Origin: Fallopia convolvulus
Lineage: Eukaryota > Streptophyta > Magnoliopsida > Caryophyllales > Polygonaceae
Direction: 5' to 3'
NCBI GenBank assembly: GCA_964016875.1
Contig: OZ024726.1
Span: forward strand, 55,731,325 to 55,795,324
Length of the DNA: 64,000 nt
Below, one piece after another: positions 22,285-32,284 of this stretch (positions within the stretch are counted from its first letter, which is position 1; every line of letters starts with the position of its first letter). The translations under genes were made by a program, and so were the position numbers. A model generated the notes under the pieces. That model did not search any database. It saw only the letters and a list, made by a program, of their open reading frames with translations, and was not told the DNA's origin.

Positions 22285-22475
22285 ATGCATATACTATTAA
22301 TTTTATATGAATATCGAATGACGTATGCATTTTGGTCGGAAATGTTACACAACCTGCAAAATGCAACCCCCCCTAACTACTAAAACAATGAAGAATCCAG
22401 ATATGAATAATCTCCACAACGTCAACAAATCCACTGATCATAGTATGGTTCACCGATTGCAAATCCACCGATCAC

Positions 22476-22521
22476 AATCAAAGAAAAAAATCTCTCGTTG
22501 AGCGAGAGATTTTTTTTGATT
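22476..22521. other. Hairpin
   Basis: AAAAAAATCTCTCG (22484-22497) pairs with CGAGAGATTTTTTT (22503-22516) around a 5-nt loop, and the stem extends outward with AATCAAA. It may be part of a small transposon. No gene is associated. Confidence 0.5.
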
Positions 22522-22729
22522 AGCCTCTTTTGGTTTAAGGGCAATTTCGTCTTTTAAACTTAAAATTTACAATATTTATGCTAATGCCACTCATTAATCC
22601 ACCCATTATATATCTCTCTTTTAATCTTCACTGTGGATTTATAAAATTCAGTGGCTCTCTTTTGTTCTCATTTCTCACTATAAGCATTATTAACATGAGA
22701 ACCAACCTCTATAATTACTTGCCTAAATT

Positions 22730-23029
22730 AAATTTTTATAAAAAAATTATATTATATTTTTCTTAATTTCTTTTTTGGATTTTTATGTAAATATAGAAGA
22801 TTTTTTATCTTTAAGATATCTATATTTTTTTATATTTTCTTATGAACTATCTTTTTTACTTTTTATTGAAAAGATTTTTAAAGAATTGAATTTGATTAAT
22901 TTTTTTAAGAATTTACATTATTTTTGGTTTTTTATTTATTTTTGTATATTTACTTTATTAATATCATATTTATAATATATCTAAAAATTGATGAGTCGTA
23001 GTCGTGCATGGCACAATGGGTACAACTAG
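22730..23029 (+). mobile_element. Helitron 3' fragment
   Basis: Ends GATGAGTCGTAGTCGTGCATGG then CACAATGGGTACAACTAG|T, with CTAG at 23026-23029. The upstream 250 bp matches 32330-32480 (ATTGAATTTGATT, AAGAATTTACATTATTTTTG). The 5' end is missing. Confidence 0.55.
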
Positions 23030-23233
23030 TTTACAAGTAAAGGGGAAGAAACCAATACAATTTATATTTATAGGGGCAGCTAATAAACAATTGTCATGTG
23101 TTGATTAATTTGTATGAGAATCTTGTTCTCAAAGTCCCTGATGGGAGAAACATCGCAACTCTATTTTGATTTTTGTATGGGAGGGACGGGGGTTGAGCCC
23201 TATTGGAGATGCTCTAAGAAAGTGAGAAAAAGT

Positions 23234-23658
23234 AGGGGTGTTTAAAGGGTTGGGTCGTCCGCGACCCGCACTACCCGACCCGCAATTTACAGGTTGTGGA
23301 CCGATTTTTTTTAGTTTGCGGGTCGTGGGTCAATATTTTTTCAAAAATATATTTTTATAATTTTATTAATGCATAAACTATTTTTAATATAAAATTATTG
23401 GATTTACGGGTTGACCTACAAACCCGACGGTTTTTTAAAAAAAAATACATGTTTTTAGGTTAAAAAATAATTTTTAAGGTAAAAAAATCATTTTTTACAT
23501 GATTGACTTAGTCAAACGGGTCAAGCGGGTCGACCCGCAACCCGACCCGTTAGACCCGCATGTCGGTTCGCGGGTCAAAAGTGATTTTTTTTACGGGTCG
23601 ACCTATAACCTGTAATTTTGGATCGTGGGTTGACCCAACCCGACCCGTGAACACCCCC
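23234..23658. mobile_element. hAT-like non-autonomous element
   Basis: Ends AGGGGTGTTTAAAGGGTTGG and, on the right, ACCCGTGAACACCCCC are imperfect inverted repeats about 28 bp long. Degenerate GGGTCGGGTT/ACCCGACCCG words fill both arms around an AT-rich core. Flanks GAAAAAGT and AAAAAAAG are only a loose target duplication. Confidence 0.5.
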
Positions 23659-24089
23659 AAAAAAAGAGATGTCAAGAAAAGGGGATGGGGAGGAATGGAG
23701 GAGAGAGAGACGCAGTTTGGAAATAAAAAGTTAATGGTGGACGAAGGGTGAATTAAAAAAAAAAAGCTAAACCAGTCATTTCCCCCAAATAATTCCTGCT
23801 GGTATAGTAAATTAATAAACGCTAGAAAAATGAGTGAAAATAAAAAAAATAGGTTTTAAGAGAGAAAATTCTAATTCTAATTATTAATTTATTATTTAAT
23901 AAAATTATGATTTTATTAACTCCACTAAAACTAAATCCTAAATCCAAAATATTAATAAGGGCAAAACTAATTTTCTTTTGTACATTCTAATACATCAAAG
24001 TTGTAACACTTGAAATCTTAGAAGTGTTTCCGATGCAATTAGCTATTTCGGTACTCGGTAGTGTTATTGTTCATATACGATTAACTTAG

Positions 24090-24460
24090 GGTGTGTTTGT
24101 TAGGTATCAAAAACTAGTAGGAGTTTTCTAATTAGTTGCAAAAATTCGTATAAACGGTTATTTGTTTGACACATTAAAACTAGTAACTAGTTCTAAAACT
24201 AGTTTTTTAACAAAGCTAGTTTTTAAAGCTTTTGCACTAGTTTTCAATAGTTTTCGAATTTAAAAAATTATTATTTCCTAAATAAAAATAACTCTATAAT
24301 AAAATAAAATTTTAAATTATTATTTACTACAATAAACTAGTTAAACATTGCCAAATAATGTTTATATATATTCAAAACTTCAACTAGTTTTACAGTTAGT
24401 TTTACAACTTCAGCTAGCTTTGCAACTCCAACTAGTTTTCAATACTTCATAAAGAAAAAA
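24090..24460. repeat. AACTAGTTTT-rich degenerate repeat
   Basis: At least ten words of the type AACTAGTTTT occur in both directions, beginning with GGGTGTGTTTGTTAG, a start typical of some plant MITEs. A matching right end was not found. There is no coding content. Confidence 0.4.
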
Positions 24461-24833
24461 TTATCGGGGTGCTTCAAAAGTAGCGGAGGTTAAAATAATG
24501 AATAAAACAACCCTACATTAAACCACATCATCTATCTTTTTTAAATTAATTTGATTGGTTAAAATTTAATTGGATTATTTTTAAGACAAATTAGTAGTAA
24601 ATATACCAAAAAAAATTCAATATTGCGAAAAAGGTATACCTTTTTTCAAAATTACAATTGTACCAAAATTAATTAAGTGGGTACCCATTTTTATTGCAAA
24701 AATACTCATTCCTCTCCAAATGCAATTTTTTAGAAATTAAAAAAAAAGGTAAATTAAATATTTATGTTTACTTTTGCCCACTCATCCCTCAAATGCCACA
24801 AATTTTTGAATACGAAAATCGCATGTTTAATAC

Positions 24834-26053
24834 ACCGACGAGGACTCCACGCTCTTCTCCGCCGCCGCCACAAAGCCGCGTCCAACCGCGGCGGGGACGA
24901 AGCCGCCGACTGCGCCTGAGGCGGCAGATCCGTCCAAGGACGTTGTGGATTTCGAGTTCCGACTCGACTTACCTGTCACTATGCTCCCCGCCGACGAGCT
25001 GTTCTCCGATGGGAAGCTCATGCCGCTACAACTCACGGCTGTTCACCCCGCTCCTACTACGCCCGCGGCGACGAAATCATTGCGCGGAAGTGAGGCGGAG
25101 AGCTTGAGCGGCGGCGATCTTTACTTGTTCTCTCCAAAGGCTCCGAGATGTACGAGCCGTTGGAGGGAGCTTCTAGGCTTGAGAAAGCTGTACCAGAACG
25201 ACAACAAGCCGGATTTGTCGCCCAATGGTGCCACGCCGTCTTCAACATCCACGACAGCTACTTCTTCTTCACACGCTGGGAAATCGATACGACAGTTTCT
25301 CCTCAGAAACTCTAAATCGGCGCCAGAGCCACCTTCCGAAGCTTCTGTTAGCGTCCCTTTGTTGAAGGACTCCAATTGCGAGTCACTCTCCGTTTCTTCC
25401 TCTCGCCTCTCGCTTTCCTCTTCCTCTTCCGGCCACGATTTCGACGATCTCCCCCACCTCTCCCTCGATTCCAACGCCAAAAAAACCAGTCCCACATTCC
25501 TCTCTCCCGCTCCTCCTCTGGTTCGAACAGTGGCCCGGGCCATCCCAGGGGTAGAATGATGAAACCGAGGACGGTTCCGGCTTCAATTGTAGAGAATCCC
25601 TCTGCTCCCGCTACGGCCAATCGTGGAGGCCGGAGCTCAATTCGTCGGGCGCAACAGGATCGAACGCATGGGACGAGCGTTGTCTTTGTGGATAGCCCGA
25701 GGATGAGCTCGTCTGGTAAGATCGTTATTCATAGCCTGGAGAGAAGCTCGAGAAACCCAAGCAGCTTCAATGGCGGGCCGAGATACCAGCACAGGGGAAT
25801 GGAGAGATCCTATTCTGCAAATGTTTGTGTTACTCCGGTGCTAAACGTGCCGATTTGTTCTCTCCGATGGGCGTCGAAATCCGGTGTATTCGGTTTATTC
25901 TCGCAGAAGAAAGAGGGCAACAGCAGTAGTAGCGGAAACAGCAAAGCGCATCAGTCCCACAACCACCACCACCGTACTAGCATTAGCCGATCGATATCCC
26001 GCCAAAATAGCATAGATATCCCACCAAATTTGTTACCACAATGGGAGGGGTAA
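24834..26053 (+). pseudogene. DUF1645-family protein, truncated and frameshifted
   Basis: Two frames make one plant DUF1645-type protein (function unknown in general). In the first frame (24834-25486) are VVDFEFRLDLPVTMLPADEL, FSDGKLMPLQ, RCTSRWRELLGLRKLYQN and GKSIRQFLLRNSKSAP. In the second (25487-26053) are SLSRSSSGSNS-like serine runs, GRMMKPRTVPAS, SPRMSSSGKIVIHSLERSS, RGMERSYSANVCVTPVLNVP and GVFGLFSQKKEG, ending at TAG 26051-26053. The frame changes at a run of seven A (about 25482-25488), so one base was gained or lost. Upstream, an in-frame stop at about 24831 precedes YTDEDSTLFSAAATK, and no N-terminal start was found. It is therefore a pseudogene, unless the A-run is a sequencing error and a 5' exon exists elsewhere. 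Confidence 0.7.
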
Positions 26054-27030
26054 CTCTCGTTTCTTATTGCTTTCAATATGTTTTTTATATTTCTTTTAAA
26101 ATTCATAAATTAAAAATAGAATTTTTTCTTTATTTAAAAAAAGATTTATTAATGTTCCTTTTATAGCAAAGATGCCCACGTGAATATTCAAATGCTATTT
26201 AAGTATAACATGGTCATTTTTGCAAAAAATATTTTTAGTTGGTGTATTACTGCAAAATCGCCTATTTTTAATTAGTTACATATATATTAAATAAAGAATT
26301 AATATATTAGTTTTATTTTTGGATAGGATAGTTTTTTAAATAAGATATGAATACTTTCTTAAAAATATTATTACATATATCAATTTTTAATAATCATTTT
26401 TAGAAATGATTGTTTATATTTTTTTAAATATCTTTCTTTATATCAATTTAATAAAATTTAGCAAACACAAATAAATAATACAATAATTTTATAAAACCTG
26501 CATAATAACTAATACTCCGGTACTAGTTAATTATTTACGGAATAAGCTTGCATGCCTCTAGTTGTGAATGAAGTGCCTAGGCGCCTAGCTATCAAATTGT
26601 CTAATCATAATAAATTCCGAAGCTGTTACAAATTTTAACACTTTTAGATTGTGTCAAAAAAAAGGCTTGTTTTTGTATAACCCGCAAGAACAACTTTCCG
26701 TGTACAAATATGAGAGCTCAATACTAGAAGCAGCTCATTAGCTCCCTCTGTTCAGAATTAGTATCCATAAAAACAACAGGCTTAATATTACTCCTGTTGT
26801 CTACTCAGGATAAAAGGCTACGCAGAAGAAAAATCAACTCATGGAAAGCCAAGTCCTGCCGTGAAGTGTGGGGTGCTGCTGAAGAATAATAAATCAAATG
26901 GTGGGGAAAAGTTACATTATAACCCATTTGATGATATAGAATAGAAATAGTACTCTAAATTATGTAAGACATCCAAGGACGATGAGAAATAGTACTCTTA
27001 ATATTGATTGAAGACCGATAGTCCAATGGA
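26054..27030. other. AT-rich spacer, no gene
   Basis: I see nothing coding. The duplicated RLP block begins near 27030 (CAAAGTCTTCTGAACATGGC, compare about 39859). Confidence 0.4.
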
Positions 27031-27083
27031 CACTCCGTAAGGAATTCAAAGTCTTCTGAACATGGCAGGCATGTTTGTGCTAC

Positions 27084-27090
27084 TATAAAA
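27084..27090 (+). promoter_or_regulatory. TATA box of RLP gene
   Basis: TATAAAA in GCTACTATAAAAAGGGTAAG, 95 bp before the ATG at 27179. From here to the ATG the sequence is identical, or nearly so, to 39919-40021 upstream of the second RLP, so both genes share a duplicated promoter. Confidence 0.75.
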
Positions 27091-27178
27091 AGGGTAAGCC
27101 CAACTACGCAAGGAATCCAAGCCTTCAATATCCCATCTATCAATCCTTGCTTTCCTACATATATACTTTCTGGTTGAT

Positions 27179-30100
27179 ATGGAGCGATTCCAAATCCCTC
27201 TGCTTCTTCTTATAGCTTGTGTGTGCAGTGCAAGCACGGAATCCGGCTTCGCTTGCAAAGAAGCTGAAAGAAACGCTTTGCTCAAACTTAAACACAGTTT
27301 CTTTGACGCACAAAACCTTCTTGGTTCATGGGTTGGGGAAGAATGTTGCAGCTGGAAAGGAGTGGGGTGCAACAACTTGACAAGTCACGTCACCAACCTT
27401 GATCTGAGAGGCAACTGGTACTCACTCGTTTATAAATTTGATGCAGCAGACTTTAGTTTAGAAGATGAATTCTATTTAGAAGCTGGAGAGGTAAACCCTG
27501 CTCTACTTGAGTTGAAGTACTTGACATACTTAGACTTGAGCGGTAATGACTTCAGTTTCTCTCCAATTCCTGAATTCCTTGGGTCAATGGGGCAACTACA
27601 GTATCTAAACCTCTCTCATGCCTGGTTTGGTGGAAAAGTTCCCCATAGTCTAGGCAATCTTACCAAACTTGTTGTCCTTGATCTTGGTTTGAGTTGGGGG
27701 TTGGAGACTGACAGCCTAAAATGGACATTCAAGCTGAAGAATTTGCAACACCTAGACCTGAGTGGGTTTGACCTGAGTCAAGCACTTGATAGTCTTAACA
27801 TACTACACAACCTTCCATCTTTGTCTGTCTTGAACTTGGAAAATTGTAAACTAGGAAATTCTCACCTAGTCATTAGAAATTCAACTGTCTCTTCCAGCCC
27901 CCTTCAACACCTAAATCTCAAATATAACCTTTTCAGTAGTCTGATTCCCCATTTCATACAAAACTTGAGCTCTATTAGGTTTCTTGATCTTTCATTTAAT
28001 AGCTTCTATTCTCAAATCCCGTCATGGCTTGGTAACAAAGTAGACCTCGAGTATCTCAATCTCAGGGGTAATTCCTTCAACGGCTCATTTCCCCATTTAT
28101 TACAAAATTCGACTTTTCTATCAAGCCTTGACCTTTCCTACAATCAATTTAGTTCTTCCATTCCTTCTTGGGTGGCTAAAAAAAGATACCTTAAATATCT
28201 TCATCTTAGACACAATCTTTTTGACCGTGTGGATGGTGGGGTCATGAATACCATTGGCTCTCTCTGTAGCTTAATACAACTAGATTTGTCTTTTAACCAA
28301 CTACAAGAAGAGGTGTTAGAGTCACATGATAATTTTCCTAGGTGTAGAAGATATGGTTTGGAGTACCTCAGTATGCAAAACAACAACATGAGTGGACATT
28401 TGCCAATAATTGGGGCTTTTAAATCCCTCCAACATCTAAATCTATCAAATAACAACTTTAAGATTATCCCTGAATCCTTTGGAGAATTGTCATCCTTAAC
28501 GTCGATAGATCTATCAGACAATGACATTGAGGATATCCCTGAATCCTTCGGGGAATTGTCATCCTTAACGTCGATAGATCTATCACATAATGCGTTTGAG
28601 GTTATTCCTAAATCCTTTGGGAATTTATCGTCATTGGCATGGATTGATCTATCAGACAATAACATTGAGGATATCCCTGCATCCTTTGGGAAATTGTCAT
28701 CCTTGTTAAGGTTAGACTTGTCAAATAATCATTTGAGTGTTGTGCATCAAGTAAGCTTTCAAAACCTCTCTAGTTTAAGGAGCCTTGATATAAGTTTGAA
28801 CAACGTAAGTCTTGAGTATTTCTCCCCTGATTGGCTCCCCCCATTTCAACTAGCGTCTCTACGCATGCTACCTTGCAAGTTCAATGGTCCATTTCCAAAA
28901 TGGATATTAGGTCAATATTTCATCTCGAATTTGGACTTGTCTGATACTGGGATCATTGGGCCTCTTCCAAATAACATTAGCAATTCAATGACATATTTAA
29001 GGCATCTAAAACTTGCTGAAAACAACATCAACGGTTCAATTCCAGTATCATTATGCAAGTTAGCAAGTTTGGAGGTCCTTGATCTTAAAAAGAACAGGCT
29101 GACGGGCATGATTCCGGATTGTTTGGTGAACTCCTCTCAAATCCTTGCTATAGAATTCTCTTCAAACAAGCTATCAGGCCCCATACCCAAATTTGAGTTT
29201 GGCACCTTGCAGTTGTTAAGCTTGAGTAATAACTCACTTGAAGGAGAGCTCCCTTCTTCCTTGAGTACTTGTGAAAATTTGATGGTTCTTGATGTTGGTA
29301 AGAATAACCTTCATGGGCGAATTCCACCTTGGAATGGAGTAGACTTTCCTGCTCTACGTATTCTCATTCTACGTGAAAATAAGTTCATGGGAGTCATTCC
29401 ACCACAACTCTGCTCAATCCACACATTTCAAATTATTGACCTTGCAAGCAATGCTTTGGTTGGAGGCATTCCTCGGTGTTTTGGTCACTTCCCATACATG
29501 GGTTCCTTTGCATCGCCTCCAAGTCCCAATGCATTAATGACATTAAAAATGATAAATCCCAATGCATGGAGCGCCGTGGAAGTAATGAAAGGGGAAGAAA
29601 GAGAGTATACCACTGTATTACACCTCCTAGTGAGCATGGACCTTTCATGTAACAACCTAGTAGGTGTTATCCCTACAGAGATCACAAGTTTATCCCTCGT
29701 TCGCGGTCTAAATTTATCTCATAATCATTTCACGGGAGCCATTCCTAAGGAGATTGGAAAGATGAAATCGTTGGAATCCCTTGATTTATCATTCAACAAC
29801 CTTTCGGGATCAATTCCAGAGAGCATCTCTTCTATAAACTCTTTGTCCGCATTGAATCTATCATTCAACAACCTTCAAGGACAGATTCCAACCGGTAGCC
29901 AGCTCCAAACTCTCCCGGATCCATCCATATACATGGGAAACCCAGGCTTATGCGGCGACCTGTTGCCAAGGAAGTGCGTCGGTGACAACATTGCCCAACC
30001 CCCAACAAGCACGGTCGTTGAAGATAAAGATGAAGACAGCAAGCATGAGAGGATGTGGTTCTACTTGGTCATCATGTCGGGTTTTGCAACCGGCTTTTGG

Positions 30101-30226
30101 GGAGTGATTGGAGTTTTAGTGGTTAAAAGGAGTTGGAGGCATGCTTTTTTCCAACTTGCTGAAGAACTTGCAGATTGGTTATATGTTAGAGTTGCAGTGT
30201 GGGTTGCTCAAATTAGAGGAAAATGA
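27179..30226 (+). CDS. LRR receptor-like protein, intact
   Basis: A single-exon gene of 1015 residues. Residues 1-20 are a signal peptide (MERFQIPLLLLIACVCSAST). An LRR N-terminal cap follows (CKEAERNALLKLKHSF, then LGSWVGEECCSWKGVGCNN). About 25-30 leucine-rich repeats follow to about residue 920, with a non-LRR island near 785-810 (GSFASPPSPNALMTLKMINP). Then come the C-terminal cap (GNPGLCGDLLPRKC), an acidic stretch, one membrane segment (WFYLVIMSGFATGFWGVIGV) and a 35-residue tail. There is no kinase. This is the EIX/Cf-type RLP architecture: a plasma-membrane immune or developmental receptor that works with SOBIR1/BAK1-type kinases (family knowledge, ligand unknown). Residues about 428-515 hold three or four near-identical short repeats (ESFGELSSLTSIDLSDNDIE), absent from the paralogue at 40022. 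Confidence 0.95.
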   Translation: MERFQIPLLLLIACVCSASTESGFACKEAERNALLKLKHSFFDAQNLLGSWVGEECCSWKGVGCNNLTSHVTNLDLRGNWYSLVYKFDAADFSLEDEFYLEAGEVNPALLELKYLTYLDLSGNDFSFSPIPEFLGSMGQLQYLNLSHAWFGGKVPHSLGNLTKLVVLDLGLSWGLETDSLKWTFKLKNLQHLDLSGFDLSQALDSLNILHNLPSLSVLNLENCKLGNSHLVIRNSTVSSSPLQHLNLKYNLFSSLIPHFIQNLSSIRFLDLSFNSFYSQIPSWLGNKVDLEYLNLRGNSFNGSFPHLLQNSTFLSSLDLSYNQFSSSIPSWVAKKRYLKYLHLRHNLFDRVDGGVMNTIGSLCSLIQLDLSFNQLQEEVLESHDNFPRCRRYGLEYLSMQNNNMSGHLPIIGAFKSLQHLNLSNNNFKIIPESFGELSSLTSIDLSDNDIEDIPESFGELSSLTSIDLSHNAFEVIPKSFGNLSSLAWIDLSDNNIEDIPASFGKLSSLLRLDLSNNHLSVVHQVSFQNLSSLRSLDISLNNVSLEYFSPDWLPPFQLASLRMLPCKFNGPFPKWILGQYFISNLDLSDTGIIGPLPNNISNSMTYLRHLKLAENNINGSIPVSLCKLASLEVLDLKKNRLTGMIPDCLVNSSQILAIEFSSNKLSGPIPKFEFGTLQLLSLSNNSLEGELPSSLSTCENLMVLDVGKNNLHGRIPPWNGVDFPALRILILRENKFMGVIPPQLCSIHTFQIIDLASNALVGGIPRCFGHFPYMGSFASPPSPNALMTLKMINPNAWSAVEVMKGEEREYTTVLHLLVSMDLSCNNLVGVIPTEITSLSLVRGLNLSHNHFTGAIPKEIGKMKSLESLDLSFNNLSGSIPESISSINSLSALNLSFNNLQGQIPTGSQLQTLPDPSIYMGNPGLCGDLLPRKCVGDNIAQPPTSTVVEDKDEDSKHERMWFYLVIMSGFATGFWGVIGVLVVKRSWRHAFFQLAEELADWLYVRVAVWVAQIRGK

Positions 30227-31103
30227 AGCTTGCAAGCAACATAAAATATGATATGAGTGTGTTATTGACTATTCTTAATGTTTGGATTTTGTATTAAAGG
30301 CTTTTCATGATATGGCTATATTTTAAGCATAAACAACTTATATAGTTTGAATGATTGTAATAATGCTTCACTGCATTGCATTTGTCTAATCTTCTATTTT
30401 TGGATGAATGATTAAAACTTTAAAAGTTATTCCACCGTGATCATTGTCCTTGATGGTAGCTTGTTAGATGTCTTAAAACCAAAACTTCATTCGACTTCCT
30501 ATTGTCTAAAGCACAACACACTAATCTCTCCTAGCCAAATCTAAATTGTGAATTCATCAAATCAGAGAATTGTTGTCCTCAAGGAAATTTTGTCTCGTTT
30601 ATTGCATGGGATCCTTGTGAAGTTTCATGAATTGAGATTTGAAATACTATGAAAACGAAGAGAATTTCATTATAATGAAAAAGCACATAAATATTGCATT
30701 AGTATTCTTCTAGATCATAGGAAAATATCAATAATTAATTGATTCTACCTTATCATAAACTAACCAAACTTTGTTTTTGCAAACGAGGTTCTCGAATCTA
30801 TCACGAAGCGCTTTCAACTAGGAAAATGGAGCCTTGTAAGCAAATCAAATTTCTTACTTATCACAAGAATACTGTGAAACTAGAAAACAATTCTTAACAG
30901 AGATTAAAATCTTATCTAGAATGCTTGTAACATCAACTTTCTCGTAATATAAATAACAACAAAATGATATACAAAATAGTTTATTTTCTTATAACATCAC
31001 CCGTTGCCATATGGTTTTGGGTTGGAACCTCATTGAATTTGTATGTTAGGCCCGTTACACGCACGACCCTTAGATTGTCGGCCCACCGGACTTTATTACC
31101 AAC
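30227..31103. other. Duplicated 3' flank
   Basis: No gene. The parts near 30890-31000 (CTTGTAACATCAACTTTCTCGTAATATAAATAAC) match 43590-43660 next to the second RLP, so this is part of the duplicated block. Confidence 0.7.
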
Positions 31104-31230
31104 TTATCTGCCCTCGAACTTCACTAGCTGCGAGAACACCTTACTCATGGAAACACCCGAAAGATCGTCAACATTAGCTCCCTCAAAATTCACTGCAGAA
31201 GTATCGCTGTCATCCTCATCTTGGAAACTA
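31104..31230 (-). pseudogene. 3' end of CrRLK1L gene, truncated copy
   Basis: The minus strand encodes the last about 40 residues of the HERK1-like kinase at 43775: SAVNFEGANVDDLSGVSMSK then VFSQLVKFEGR and a TAA at 31104-31106. The intact gene has VKSEGR. Homology ends at about 31230, just before the LTR at 31241. It has no kinase domain and is a by-product of the block duplication. Confidence 0.85.
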
Positions 31231-31240
31231 GTAATTAGGC

Positions 31241-32161
31241 TGTTCCCAAGGCAGCGGAAGTAAAACAATCACAAGTAAAACAGAATGTAAAAGAGACAGT
31301 TCCTTTATAGAGGAACCCCACAACAACCAACTAGTTGTATGGGTAAACCTCTACCTCCGCTTGGAGAATTTTGAACGATTTACTTATTTTATTGATTGTT
31401 CCCTAGTTACAATAGGCAAGACTTACACTTCTTTGTTCCTAGCAGTTCTTTCTAACTCTAGCAACACTAGCAAGTCATTTCAACCTAGTTCCTAAGCGAA
31501 CAACTCAACTAAACACAAGACAGATCGAACCTTACACCTTGAGCTCACTGTCGCAGTTCCCTTACTCCTGGGAACTTGGGTTCACCGTCGCCGAGATCGA
31601 ACACTCGTTGTCGGGGACTTCTTTTCACTTGTCTCTCTTTCTTGTTTGTATGAGGATGTGAATTCTAGGAAAAGTGCTATTCCAAGCATTATTCATTTGA
31701 CTTTATACTCATTTGAACTTGGGCTGCAATTTTCATATTCATGTTGTCTAAAATGTCATTTGTCTTGCATGTCAAGTTTGCAATCTTCACATGTGACTTG
31801 ATTTGAATTTAGTCAACTTCAAATGTCAATCGGACCGTTGGATCACTCGTCTTAGTCTGTTCCTCAGACTGAGCATTTGTTTTGTCTGAGACAGGATCCC
31901 GTGTTTTACGCTGAACGATCTTGTCTTCACATGTGAGTTCCCATTCGATGGGAGCTGTTCTCTCCAGAGTTCCTTTGATAGGAACTTGTTGTCGTGTATT
32001 CTTTTGTTCCTTTTGCATTCCCTTCTTGGAGAGTCTTTGTCAAACCTGTTGTTCCCTTGAAATACTTAAAAATAAAACGTTAGTTCCCATATGACGTTTG
32101 TCATTATCAAAACTGGAGACAAGCATCGTTGTTCGGATGTTTGGAACCAGAATTCCCAACA
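31241..32161 (-). mobile_element. Copia-type LTR, 921 bp
   Basis: On the minus strand it starts TGTTGGGAATTCTGG (32161) and ends GCTGCCTTGGGAACA (31241), so it has TG...CA ends with TGTT/AACA inverted termini. Just upstream on the minus strand is CATCATCAAAAAGGGGAAAT, the polypurine-tract region seen next to the 3' LTR in many plant copia elements. Only about 120 bp of internal DNA remain (32162-32285). The five bases on either side do not match, so it is a truncated 3' end, not a solo LTR. Confidence 0.65.
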
Positions 32162-32284
32162 CCGTCCCAACGATTTCCCCTTTTTGATGATGACAAATTC
32201 ATTACAAAAATAAGCAAGTATTTCAATGTGTGAAAAAGCATGACATGCATTGAGTTCATAAGTATGAGCCTTGGAAGACACTTC

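Noticed and set aside
31241..32161. Solo LTR with target duplication
   Set aside because: Flanking bases do not match, and internal sequence with a polypurine tract remains on one side, so it is a truncated element end.
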